From the NCBI RefSeq assembly GCF_018224015.1, contig NZ_JAGPOT010000013.1, forward strand, positions 1-64,000: a stretch of 64,000 bases of DNA. The letters run 5' to 3'. Below the pieces are notes generated by a model. It was given only the letters and a program-made list of their open reading frames with translations. It was not told where the DNA came from and made no database searches. The position numbers and the translations under genes were made by a program. This DNA comes from Pseudarthrobacter albicanus. GTDB taxonomy: Bacteria > Actinomycetota > Actinomycetes > Actinomycetales > Micrococcaceae. This document shows, piece by piece, positions 54,782 to 64,000 of this stretch; positions within the stretch are counted from its first letter, which is position 1, and each line of letters starts with the position of its first letter.

Positions 54782-56371
54782 CTAGTCCTCCAGATCAACC
54801 TCGCGGACCATCTCGGCGCCGATGCCGGCCTTGATCGCTTCAAGGACCTGCTGCGGCACGGAACTGTCGACGGTCAGGAGGGCCAGCACCTGGCCGCCCT
54901 CCGTCTGCCGCGCAACCTGCATGCCGGCGATGTTGATGTTGTTCATGCCGAGGATGTGCCCGATCGTGCCGACCACACCGGGGCGGTCCGCGTAGGCAAC
55001 CACCACGAGGTGCTCGCTGATCGGGATCTCCACCTCGAAGCCGTTGAGGCCCACGAGCTTCTGCACCTGCTTGGGCCCGGTCAGGGTTCCGGATACCGAG
55101 ATCTGGCTGCCGTCGCTCAGCGCGCCGCGCAGGGTCAGGAGGTTCCGGTAGGACTCCGTCTCGGACGTGGTGATGAGGCGGACATTGATCCCGCGCTGCT
55201 CGGCGATGACCGGGGCGTTGACGTAGGAAACCGTCTCGGTCACGACGTCGGCGAAGATGCCCTTGAGGGCAGCCAGTTCCAGCACTTTGACATCGAGCGC
55301 GGCGATTTCGCCGGCAATCTCGACGTCGACCTGCGTCAGCGAGGCGTGGGTCATGGCCGTGAAGATGCGGCCGAGCTTCTCGATCAGCGGGATGCCCGGG
55401 CGGACGTCCTCGGCGATGACGCCCCCGGCGACGTTCACGGCGTCGGGCACCAGTTCACCGGCCAGCGCCAGGCGGACGGACTTCGCGACCGAGACGCCGG
55501 CCTTCTCCTGCGCTTCGTCGGTGGAGGCGCCCAGGTGCGGGGTGACCACGACGTTGTCGAGTTTGAAGAACGGCAGGTCGGTGCTGGGCTCCTTGACGAA
55601 GACGTCGACGGCGGCACCGGCGATCTCGCCGTCCTGGAGGGCGGTGTAGAGGGCCTCCTCGTCCACGAGTCCGCCGCGGGCGACGTTGACGACGTAGGCC
55701 GTCTTCTTCATCTTCGCGAAGGCCTCGGCGCCGAGCATGCCGACGGTCTCGGGGGTCTTGGGCATGTGGATGGTGATGAAGTCCGACTGCGCCAGGAGCT
55801 CGTCCAGGCTCACCGGCTGCACGCCGAGCTGGGCGGCGCGGGCGGAGGTGATGTAGGGGTCGTAGGCGAGGATCTTGGTATCGAAGCCCTGCAGGCGGGC
55901 CGCGACGAGGGCGCCGATCCGGCCCAGGCCGATGATGCCGATCTTCTTCTCGAACAGTTCGATGCCGGTGTACTTGGACCGCTTCCACTCGCCGTCCTTG
56001 AGGGCGGCGCTGGCCTGCGGGATGTGCCGGGCGAGGCTCAGGATGTGGCCGACGGTGAGTTCGGCGGCGGAGACGATGTTCGAGGTGGGCGCGTTGACCA
56101 CCATGACACCTGCCTGCGTGGCGGCCTTGATGTCCACGTTGTCCAGGCCGACGCCGGCGCGGGCGATGACCTTCAGGTTCTTCGCGGCGGCAATGGCTTC
56201 GGCATCCACCTGGGTGGCGGAGCGGACCAGGATGGCGTCGACGTCTGCGATCGCAGAGAGCAGCTGGGAGCGGTCGGCGCCGTCGATCTGGCGGATTTCA
56301 AAGTCCGGGCCGAGGGCCTCGACTGTGGCGGGCGAAAGTTCTTCGGCGAGCAGTACTACGGGTTTTGACAC
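54782..56371 (-). CDS. serA: D-3-phosphoglycerate dehydrogenase
   Basis: This 529-residue first enzyme of serine synthesis has IARAGVGLDNVDIKAAT, the NAD loop IGIIGLGRIGALVAARL, NVARGGLVDEEAL, and PHLGASTDEAQ with the catalytic His. An intervening ASB domain follows, then a C-terminal ACT domain (LVVVAYADRPGVVGTIGHIL) for serine feedback. GTG 56371 has GAGG eight bases upstream; the length equals the long actinobacterial form. Confidence 0.95.
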   Translation of the reverse strand: MSKPVVLLAEELSPATVEALGPDFEIRQIDGADRSQLLSAIADVDAILVRSATQVDAEAIAAAKNLKVIARAGVGLDNVDIKAATQAGVMVVNAPTSNIVSAAELTVGHILSLARHIPQASAALKDGEWKRSKYTGIELFEKKIGIIGLGRIGALVAARLQGFDTKILAYDPYITSARAAQLGVQPVSLDELLAQSDFITIHMPKTPETVGMLGAEAFAKMKKTAYVVNVARGGLVDEEALYTALQDGEIAGAAVDVFVKEPSTDLPFFKLDNVVVTPHLGASTDEAQEKAGVSVAKSVRLALAGELVPDAVNVAGGVIAEDVRPGIPLIEKLGRIFTAMTHASLTQVDVEIAGEIAALDVKVLELAALKGIFADVVTETVSYVNAPVIAEQRGINVRLITTSETESYRNLLTLRGALSDGSQISVSGTLTGPKQVQKLVGLNGFEVEIPISEHLVVVAYADRPGVVGTIGHILGMNNINIAGMQVARQTEGGQVLALLTVDSSVPQQVLEAIKAGIGAEMVREVDLED

Positions 56372-56497
56372 GGCTGATCCTCTGCGTTGCAGTCCGGGGG
56401 ATAAATCAAGTCTAGGCTGACGGAAAGGGCGGGCCCACATTGTTAAGCGTGGACCCGGCCTCACTGTTGCCTCGTGAATGGCGCCTGAACGGCAGCC

Positions 56498-58127
<1,630 letters not shown>

Positions 58128-58129
58128 GT

Positions 58130-60028
58130 TCAGTCCTCCTCTTCCCATTCCGGGGTCATGTTGCGGGCAACCTGGATCTGGTCGTTGCTGACTCCGGAGG
58201 GGACCATCGGCCACACCATGGAGTTGGGGCTCACGACGAAATCGATGACCACGGGGCGGTCGTTGATCTCCAGGGCCTTCTGGATGGTGGCGTCGATGTC
58301 CTCGTCGCGTTCGCAGCGGAAGGAGGCGCAGCCGTAGGCGTCCGCCAGCTTGACGAAGTCCGGGATCCGGACGGTGTCGTGGCCGGTGTTCAGGTCGGTG
58401 TTGGAGTAGCGGCCCTCGTAGAACAGGGTCTGCCACTGGCGCACCATGCCCAGGGAGGAGTTGTTGATGATGGCGACCTTGATCGGGATCTTGTTGATCG
58501 CGCAGGTGGCCAGCTCCTGGTTGGTCATCTGGAAGCAGCCGTCGCCGTCGATCGCCCAGACCACGCGGTCCGGCTCGCCGACCTTGGCGCCCATGGCGGC
58601 CGGCACGGCGTAGCCCATGGTGCCGGCCCCGCCGGAGTTCAGCCAGGCGTGCGGACGCTCGTACTTGATGAACTGCGCGGCCCACATCTGGTGCTGGCCG
58701 ACGCCCGCCACATAGATCCCCTCGGGACCGGTGAGGGCCCCGATGCGTTCGATCACGCGCTGCGGGGCGGACAGGCCGTCCTCGGGTTCGGTCCAGCCCA
58801 GCGGGTAGGTGTCCTTGAGGTTGTTCAGGAACGCCCACCAGGCGGTCAGGTCCGGGGTGCCGGAGGCCTCGAACGCCAGGCGCAGGGCCTCGCTCAGCTC
58901 GGGGATGATCTCCTTGACCGAGCCCACGATCGGGACGTCGGCGGTGCGGTTCTTGGAGATTTCCGCCGGATCGATGTCCGCGTGGATGATCTTGGCGTTC
59001 GGGGCGAAGGTCTTCAGGACGCCGGTCACCCGGTCATCGAACCGTGCACCGAGGGTGATCAGCAGGTCGGACTGCTGCAGCGCGGTCACGGCGGACACGG
59101 TGCCGTGCATGCCCGGCATGCCCACATGCTGCGGGTGCGAGTCCGGGAAGGCGCCGCGGGCCATCAGGGTGGTCACCACGGGGGCACCGGAGAGCTCGGC
59201 CAGCTCGCGCAGTTCCGCCGAGGCATGGGCCTTGACGACGCCGCCGCCGACGTAGAGCACGGGCTTGGTGGCGGCCGCGATGAGCCTGGCGGCCTCGCGG
59301 ACCTGCTTGCTGTGGCCGCGGAGCACCGGGTGGTAGCCGGGGAGGTCGATCTTGGGCGGCCAGGAGAAGGTCATCTGACCCTGCTGGGCGTCCTTGGCGA
59401 CGTCCACGAGCACGGGGCCGGGACGGCCGGTGGAGGCCAGATGGAAGGCCTCCGCCATGACGTGCGGGATGTCGTTGGGGTCCGTGACCAAGAAGGAGTG
59501 CTTCGTGATCGGCATGGTGATCCCGACGATATCCGCTTCCTGGAACGCGTCGGTGCCGATCACGGCACTGGCGACCTGGCCGGTGATGGCCACCATCGGC
59601 ACGGAGTCCATGTGGGCATCCATGATGGCGGTGACGAGGTTGGTGGCACCCGGGCCCGAGGTGGCGATGCAGACGCCAACCCGTCCGGTGACCATGGCGT
59701 AGCCTTGCGCGGCGTGGCCGGCTCCCTGTTCGTGACGGACCAGAATGTGGTTCATTCGTGAAGCCATCAAGGGGTCATAGGTGGGCAGGATCGCGCCACC
59801 GGGCAAACCAAAAATGTCCTCGACGCCGAGTTCTTCGAGCGCGCGGACGATTGCTTGTGAGCCGGTCATCACCGTCGGGGGTACGACGTTGTTCGGCCCA
59901 AGGACAGGAGAGACGGCAGCAGTGTCGACGGCGGCGTCAGCCGGACGTTCGACGCGTTCCGAAGCCTTGTGGGCTCCAGCGGACTTCGTGGCCATCAGCG
60001 AGGGGCTGATCGGCGATCCTTTGCTCAT
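58130..60028 (-). CDS. ilvB: Acetolactate synthase large subunit
   Basis: This 632-residue ThDP enzyme condenses pyruvate or 2-ketobutyrate. [13 protein letters not shown], the catalytic Glu in [18 protein letters not shown], and the ThDP/Mg site [15 protein letters not shown] with [17 protein letters not shown] variable N-terminal tail of about 50 residues precedes the core. It is preceded by a leader peptide and attenuator and starts the ilvBNC operon. Confidence 0.96.
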   Translation of the reverse strand: MSKGSPISPSLMATKSAGAHKASERVERPADAAVDTAAVSPVLGPNNVVPPTVMTGSQAIVRALEELGVEDIFGLPGGAILPTYDPLMASRMNHILVRHEQGAGHAAQGYAMVTGRVGVCIATSGPGATNLVTAIMDAHMDSVPMVAITGQVASAVIGTDAFQEADIVGITMPITKHSFLVTDPNDIPHVMAEAFHLASTGRPGPVLVDVAKDAQQGQMTFSWPPKIDLPGYHPVLRGHSKQVREAARLIAAATKPVLYVGGGVVKAHASAELRELAELSGAPVVTTLMARGAFPDSHPQHVGMPGMHGTVSAVTALQQSDLLITLGARFDDRVTGVLKTFAPNAKIIHADIDPAEISKNRTADVPIVGSVKEIIPELSEALRLAFEASGTPDLTAWWAFLNNLKDTYPLGWTEPEDGLSAPQRVIERIGALTGPEGIYVAGVGQHQMWAAQFIKYERPHAWLNSGGAGTMGYAVPAAMGAKVGEPDRVVWAIDGDGCFQMTNQELATCAINKIPIKVAIINNSSLGMVRQWQTLFYEGRYSNTDLNTGHDTVRIPDFVKLADAYGCASFRCERDEDIDATIQKALEINDRPVVIDFVVSPNSMVWPMVPSGVSNDQIQVARNMTPEWEEED

Positions 60029-60100
60029 CGGACTCTTCCTTTGGGATCTTCTGTGATCGTGGAACTGCGGGGGTGGAGCGTGGTGCTGGTGGTGCGGGAA

Positions 60101-60140
60101 ATAAAAAAACCCCTCAGCCTGTGCGGCTCTTCGAGGGGTT
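60101..60140 (-). terminator. ilvB attenuator terminator
   Basis: On the minus strand ACCCCTC pairs with GAGGGGT, with inner AGCC/GGCT pairing, and the transcript then runs into seven U residues. Lying between the leader peptide stop (60171) and the ilvB start (60028), it is a canonical intrinsic terminator placed for attenuation. Confidence 0.88.
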
Positions 60141-60170
60141 TGCGCGTGACGGTCCGTTAACCAGTTGCGG

Positions 60171-60224
60171 CTATTGGGCCACGCGCTTGGTAACGACGAC
60201 GCCGACGGTAACGGATGAGATCAT
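60171..60224 (-). CDS. ilvB operon leader peptide (valine-rich)
   Basis: The 17-codon frame [17 protein letters not shown] on the minus strand has six Val and one Ile codons, with GTC GTC GTT adjacent. An AGAGGG ribosome site lies about 11 bases upstream. The terminator at 60101-60140 begins about 30 bases after the stop. Ribosome stalling at the Val codons when valyl-tRNA is scarce would favour antitermination into ilvBNC. The mechanism is known for ilv operons; here it is inferred from layout. Confidence 0.85.
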   Translation of the reverse strand: MISSVTVGVVVTKRVAQ

Positions 60225-60253
60225 GCGTTCAGTTTTCCCTCTGGGCAGACACG

Positions 60254-60259
60254 TGTCAA
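60254..60259 (-). promoter_or_regulatory. -35 box of the ilvB promoter
   Basis: A perfect TTGACA on the minus strand lies 30 bases upstream of the leader peptide ATG. A -10 at normal spacing would fall near AAAACT, which is weak and would leave a very short 5' end. Confidence 0.5.
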
Positions 60260-60316
60260 CGAGCCTACTCCATGTCTCATCATGCGGACATCCTTGTCCG
60301 GGTATCGGCCCCCTCC

Positions 60317-60382
60317 CCCAACTGACTCGCAATTGTTGTCGTTTTGGCGGCGCATAACGACATTAACTGCGAGTCAGTTGGG
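60317..60382 (-). terminator. ilvD terminator / intergenic inverted repeat
   Basis: CCCAACTGACTCGCA (60317-60331) pairs perfectly with TGCGAGTCAGTTGGG (60368-60382), and an inner TGTCGTT/AACGACA hairpin lies between. It follows the ilvD stop at 60393 closely. Confidence 0.7.
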
Positions 60383-60392
60383 TTCAGCCGAA

Positions 60393-62114
60393 TCAGCCGC
60401 AGTAGGCGCCGGTGGAGGCGCTGTGGACGAGCTTGGCGTACTTGGCCAGGACTCCCTTGGTGAACTTCGCCGGGAGAGGCTCCCAGCCCACCTTGCGGGA
60501 TTCCAGCTCGGCGTCGTCCACGAGCAGGTCGAAGCTGCGGGCGGCCATGTCCACGCGGATGCGGTCGCCGTCCTTGACGAAGGCGATGGGTCCGCCGTCG
60601 ACCGCTTCGGGTGCGACGTGGCCGATGCACAAGCCGGTGGTGCCGCCGGAGAAGCGGCCGTCCGTCAGGAGCAGCACGTCCTTGCCAAGGCCCGCGCCCT
60701 TGATGGCGCCGGTGATGGCCAGCATTTCGCGCATGCCCGGCCCGCCCTTGGGACCCTCATAGCGGATGACGACGACGTCGCCGGCCTTGATTTCACCCTT
60801 GTCCAGCGCGTCCAGGGCGCCCTGTTCGCGTTCGAACACGCGGGCGGAGCCCTCAAAGACGTCGGCGTCGAAACCTGCGCTCTTCACGACGGCACCCTCC
60901 GGGGCCATCGAACCGTGCAGGATCGTGATGCCGCCGGTCTTGTGGATGGGGTTGTCCATGGCGCGGAGCACCTTGCCGTCGGGGTCCGGCGGGTTGATCG
61001 AGGCGAGGTTCTCGGCAACGGTCTTGCCGGTCACTGTCAGGCAGTCGCCGTGGATCAGGCCGGCGTCGAGCAGGGCCTTCATGATCACGGGCACGCCGCC
61101 GATCTTGTCGACGTCGGTCATGACGTAGCGGCCGAACGGCTTCAGGTCGCCCAGGTGCGGGACCTTGTCCCCGATGCGGTTGAAGTCCTCCAGGGTCAGG
61201 TCGACTTCCGCCTCGCGGGCGATGGCCAGCAGGTGCAGCACGGCGTTGGTGGAACCGCCGAAGGCCATGGTGACGGCGATCGCGTTCTCGAAGGCCTTCT
61301 TGGTCATGATGTCGCGGGCAGTGATGCCCAGGCGCAGCAGGTTGACGACGGCCTCGCCGGACTTGTGGGCAAAAGCGTCGCGACGGCGGTCCGCGGAGGG
61401 CGGGGCGGCCGATCCGGGCAGGGACATGCCCAGGGCCTCGCCGATGCACGCCATGGTGTTGGCGGTATACATGCCGCCGCAGGCGCCTTCGCCCGGGCAG
61501 ATGGCCTTTTCGATGCGGGTCAGGTCTTCGAGGCTCATCTTGCCGGCGGCGCAGGCGCCGACGGCTTCGAAGGCGTCAATCAGGGTGACTTCCTTTTCGG
61601 AGCCGTCCTCGAGCTTGACCCAGCCGGGCATGATCGAGCCGGCATAGAGGAAGACGGCCGCGAGGTCCAGGCGGGCGGCCGCCATCAGCATGCCGGGCAG
61701 GGACTTGTCGCAGCCGGCGAGGAGCACCGAGCCGTCGATCCGCTCGGCCTGCATGACGGTCTCGACCGAGTCGGCGATCACTTCCCGGGAGACCAGGGAG
61801 AAGTGCATGCCCTCGTGGCCCATGGAAATGCCGTCGGAGACGGAGATGGTGCCGAACTGCATCGGGAAGCCGCCCCCGGCGTGCACGCCTTCCTTGGCGC
61901 CCTGCGCGAGCCGGTTCAGGGAAAGGTTGCAGGGGGTGATCTCGTTCCAGGAGCTCGCCACGCCGATCTGGGGCTTGGCGAAGTCGTCGTCGCCCATGCC
62001 GACCGCCCGGAACATGCCGCGCGCGGGGGCGGCGTGGATCCCGTCGGTAACGACCCGGCTGCGGGGCTTGATGTCCGGCTTGGTTTCTGTCGCTGTTTGG
62101 GTGTCCTCACTCAT
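60393..62114 (-). CDS. ilvD: Dihydroxy-acid dehydratase
   Basis: This 573-residue Fe-S enzyme performs the third step of Val/Ile synthesis. Cluster cysteines are in [15 protein letters not shown] and [17 protein letters not shown]; the Mg and active-site end has [21 protein letters not shown]. It starts at ATG 62114 and is transcribed toward ilvBNC but separated from it by its own terminator and the ilvB promoter. Confidence 0.96.
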   Translation of the reverse strand: MSEDTQTATETKPDIKPRSRVVTDGIHAAPARGMFRAVGMGDDDFAKPQIGVASSWNEITPCNLSLNRLAQGAKEGVHAGGGFPMQFGTISVSDGISMGHEGMHFSLVSREVIADSVETVMQAERIDGSVLLAGCDKSLPGMLMAAARLDLAAVFLYAGSIMPGWVKLEDGSEKEVTLIDAFEAVGACAAGKMSLEDLTRIEKAICPGEGACGGMYTANTMACIGEALGMSLPGSAAPPSADRRRDAFAHKSGEAVVNLLRLGITARDIMTKKAFENAIAVTMAFGGSTNAVLHLLAIAREAEVDLTLEDFNRIGDKVPHLGDLKPFGRYVMTDVDKIGGVPVIMKALLDAGLIHGDCLTVTGKTVAENLASINPPDPDGKVLRAMDNPIHKTGGITILHGSMAPEGAVVKSAGFDADVFEGSARVFEREQGALDALDKGEIKAGDVVVIRYEGPKGGPGMREMLAITGAIKGAGLGKDVLLLTDGRFSGGTTGLCIGHVAPEAVDGGPIAFVKDGDRIRVDMAARSFDLLVDDAELESRKVGWEPLPAKFTKGVLAKYAKLVHSASTGAYCG

Positions 62115-62377
62115 GGGTCAAAGTCTAGGGCTCCGCCGCGGCGGCCAACGACCGGGACAGGCGCGTTAAGTGGAAAACCGGGAATATTTCGCTCATATGG
62201 TGGACGTCCGTCTCGCATAATGGAATGGGGGCCTCCTTTTAGCCGGGCCGGTGAGCTGCCTCACGCGGGACGGTTGCGCCGGTGCCTGGGGCGGCCCCGG
62301 AAGGCTGGACAGCCTGCTTGACAGGGACGTAACGTCAGGCAACGGCAACCTTGCCTCCTGGACAGAAGGGCTCTGCT

Positions 62378-63397
62378 ATGGATTGGATCATCTGGCTCAT
62401 TGTCATCGTGGTGATCGTCGCCGTCATCTGGTGGCTGCTCAACCGCAACTCCCGCGGCGGTGCGGGCTCGAGCGCCGCAGACAGCAGCAAGGCCGCGGCC
62501 CCGCTGGCCTCCACGACTGAGCAGGGCACGCCCGCTCCGTCCGGAACCGGCCCTTCCGCGGCTCCCGTCCAGGCGGAGGCGGCACCTGCCCCCGCAGCCG
62601 ATGCCCCCACCGCTCCTGCCGCGCCGGTCCAGGCAGAGGCGGCTGCCGCGCCGGTCCAGGCGGGCGCTGGCGCTGCGCCCGCAGCAGGGCCCCGCGCCGC
62701 TGAAGGCACCGAGTGGGAGACCCAATGGTCGGAGACCCCGCCGCAGGAACCACAGGCTGCCGGACACCATGAACCGGCACGCGCCGAACCTGCGGCCGCC
62801 CACGGGGCACACGTTGCCCCGCCGGCACCGGCCGAGGGGACGCAGGCCGCGGGGGCGAAGGCGGCCGCGGCGTCCGCGGGGGGCCTGCCCGTGCATCACC
62901 CGGAATACACGGAACCCCACGCCCCGACCCTCCCCGGGGCGGAATCGGCAGCGGCGGAAAGCAGCGACACGGCGGACGTCGAGGGTGCAACGATGGCCCC
63001 GGCACCCGCATCCGCCCATCCCGATGCGGCCGTCCCGGTGGCGGCCGTCCCGGTGGCGGCCGTCCCGGTGGCGGCCGAGGTCCAGGGCTTGCCGCCGGCG
63101 GAGGCCGAAACGGTGCAGACGGCCACGTCGGCAGCCGCGTCCGAAACGCCCGCGGGCCACACCGCCGAACCGTCCGGCCATCTCGCCCTGGATCAGCCGT
63201 ACGGCGAGGGCTCGGCGGCCCCGGCGGCCGATGGCAGCGGACCGGAGGGGTTCACCGTCAAGGGCGACGCGTCCTCGATGATCTACCACGACGAGACCAG
63301 CCCCTCCTACGAGGAAACCCGCGCGGAGGTCTGGTTCCTTTCCCCGGCGCACGCCGAAGCAGCGGGCTTCCGGCCGCCACGCCGGACACGGCAGTAG
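62378..63397 (+). CDS. Membrane-anchored Ala/Pro-rich protein with C-terminal sunset domain
   Basis: Of 339 residues, one N-terminal membrane helix (WIIWLIVIVVIVAVIWWLL) is followed by about 250 low-complexity Ala/Pro/Glu residues with PVQAEAA and AAVPVAAVPVA repeats. The final 45 residues carry FTVKGDASSMIYHDE and ETRAEVWFLSPAHAEAAGF, the pattern of the small 'sunset' domain. ATG 62378 has AGAAGGG seven bases upstream. The topology is probably N-in with a long external or periplasmic-side tail; the role is unknown. The 263-bp gap before it holds an ATAATG -10-like box near 62216 but no gene. Confidence 0.78.
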   Translation: MDWIIWLIVIVVIVAVIWWLLNRNSRGGAGSSAADSSKAAAPLASTTEQGTPAPSGTGPSAAPVQAEAAPAPAADAPTAPAAPVQAEAAAAPVQAGAGAAPAAGPRAAEGTEWETQWSETPPQEPQAAGHHEPARAEPAAAHGAHVAPPAPAEGTQAAGAKAAAASAGGLPVHHPEYTEPHAPTLPGAESAAAESSDTADVEGATMAPAPASAHPDAAVPVAAVPVAAVPVAAEVQGLPPAEAETVQTATSAAASETPAGHTAEPSGHLALDQPYGEGSAAPAADGSGPEGFTVKGDASSMIYHDETSPSYEETRAEVWFLSPAHAEAAGFRPPRRTRQ

Positions 63398-63451
63398 GTC
63401 GCGGGTACCGGCTGACCGGCAGCAGACCGCAGCACAAAAGACCGCGGCACG

Positions 63452-64000
63452 ATGGGCACACGGATGAGGGCCACGAGGGCGGGGCACAGGGGGACACCTG
63501 TGCCCCGCCCTCCGGCGTCCTGGGTTGCGGTGGTGGCTGCCGCGTCGGTGCTGCTCACGGCCTGCACGCCGGGCGGCGGCGGCACCCCCTCCGGGAGTAC
63601 GAGCGGGAGCATACCCAGCAGCATGAGCAGCAGCACGGCGGGTGGCGCGGCGGCGCCCGTGGTCTCCGCCCGAATCGACGCCGGCCTGCAGCTGCCCTGG
63701 TCCACGGTCTTCCTGCCGGACGGCAGCGCCGTCATTTCCGAGCGCGACAGCGCCCTGCTCAAGTGGGTCGACGGCGGCCCGGCGGGCGGCGGCGCGGCGG
63801 GCGGCGGCGCGGCAGGCGGCGGGCAGGCCGGCACCATCGGCCAACTGCCCGACGTCGTACCCGGCGGCGAAGGCGGGCTGCTGGGACTGGCCCTGTCACC
63901 GGACTTCGAGACGGACCGGTACCTCTACGCCTACTTCACCGCCGCGTCTGACAACAGGATCGCCCGCGTCCGGCTCGAGGGAAGCGGCGGGCAGTGGAAG
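63452..64000 (+). CDS. PQQ-dependent sugar dehydrogenase-family lipoprotein (partial, runs off right edge)
   Basis: 183 residues are visible. A lipoprotein signal (VAVVAAASVLLTAC, acylated Cys) and a Gly/Ser-rich linker are followed by the start of a beta-propeller: LQLPWSTVFLPDGSAVISER, GGEGGLLGLALSPDFETDR and YLYAYFTAASDNRIARVRL. These match soluble glucose dehydrogenase / GSDH-type enzymes, which oxidise aldoses with PQQ. A Gly-Ala repeat insertion (GGGAAGGG) interrupts the first blade. ATG 63452 gives a long N-region; GTG 63500 is in frame and gives a tighter signal, beginning inside the hairpin at 63478-63509. Confidence 0.82.
   Translation, partial: MGTRMRATRAGHRGTPVPRPPASWVAVVAAASVLLTACTPGGGGTPSGSTSGSIPSSMSSSTAGGAAAPVVSARIDAGLQLPWSTVFLPDGSAVISERDSALLKWVDGGPAGGGAAGGGAAGGGQAGTIGQLPDVVPGGEGGLLGLALSPDFETDRYLYAYFTAASDNRIARVRLEGSGGQWK
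63478..63509. terminator. Perfect 13-bp GC hairpin over the sugar-dehydrogenase start
   Basis: GGCGGGGCACAGG (63478-63490) pairs with CCTGTGCCCCGCC (63497-63509), loop GGGACA. It is 81 bases past the sunset-gene stop, so it may end that transcript. It also sits within the predicted start region of the next gene and would hide GTG 63500. Confidence 0.6.

Noticed and set aside
62251-62377. Plus-strand short frame ahead of the sunset-domain gene
   Set aside because: It overlaps the real start out of frame and has no ribosome site or domain.

Overview
The window reads as chromosome of a high-GC actinobacterium of the Arthrobacter/Pseudarthrobacter type (Micrococcaceae). The grounds are strongly GC-biased codon use, many GTG and some TTG starts, a fused RmlC-RmlD, an NdgR/LtbR-type IclR regulator divergent from leuCD, and a DUF3515 lipoprotein beside ddl-gpsA-plsC-murA. 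This placement is inferred from gene content; no database was consulted.

Region 1 (1-16.4 kb) is an accessory, decaying stretch. It holds an IS21-type istA cut by the window edge. It also holds a TarM-like glycosyltransferase gene broken by an ISL3-family element (23-bp inverted repeats, 8-bp target duplication) and by a separate 1-base shift. Next come a GT-D fold glycosyltransferase, the remains of one or two phage-like hypothetical genes, and a tyrosine-recombinase remnant. A secreted FN3/endonuclease-exonuclease-phosphatase (EEP) gene is split by a 2.4-kb insertion sequence with a 5-bp target duplication; an intact, shorter paralogue lies beside it.

Region 2 (12.9-25.1 kb) is a nine-gene minus-strand operon for a cell-surface glycopolymer: a proline-rich surface protein, two GT4 glycosyltransferases, a Wzm/Wzt-type ABC exporter, a CgeB-GT2 double glycosyltransferase, a UDP-ManNAc dehydrogenase-type enzyme, and two large TarM-like glycosyltransferases. 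Most junctions overlap or lie within a few bases. The dTDP-rhamnose genes (rmlA, rmlB, fused rmlCD and a DUF2304 protein, 45.6-49.2 kb) probably feed the same surface chemistry.

Region 3 (25.3-64 kb) is conserved core. It carries cell-wall and lipid genes (DUF3515, ddl, gpsA, plsC, murA), leucine genes (leuC, leuD, leuB) with their IclR regulator, and a pair of membrane GTPases, one of which lacks the P-loop lysine. It continues with tRNA-Glu(CUC) and tRNA-Gln(CUG), a HAD phosphatase, gltX, a PadR regulator, a fumarylacetoacetase-family enzyme, a metallo-beta-lactamase fold enzyme, ilvE, metG, an FtsX/LolD-type ABC transporter, serA, ilvBNC and ilvD. The window ends with a membrane protein carrying a C-terminal 'sunset' domain and the start of a PQQ-type sugar dehydrogenase lipoprotein.

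The clearest regulatory element is a valine-rich 17-residue leader peptide followed by an intrinsic terminator ahead of ilvB, which implies attenuation of ilvBNC. Other signals are palindromic operators ahead of the IclR, PadR and ABC-transporter genes, and several families of intergenic inverted or tandem repeats. No CRISPR array, rRNA or replication origin was seen.
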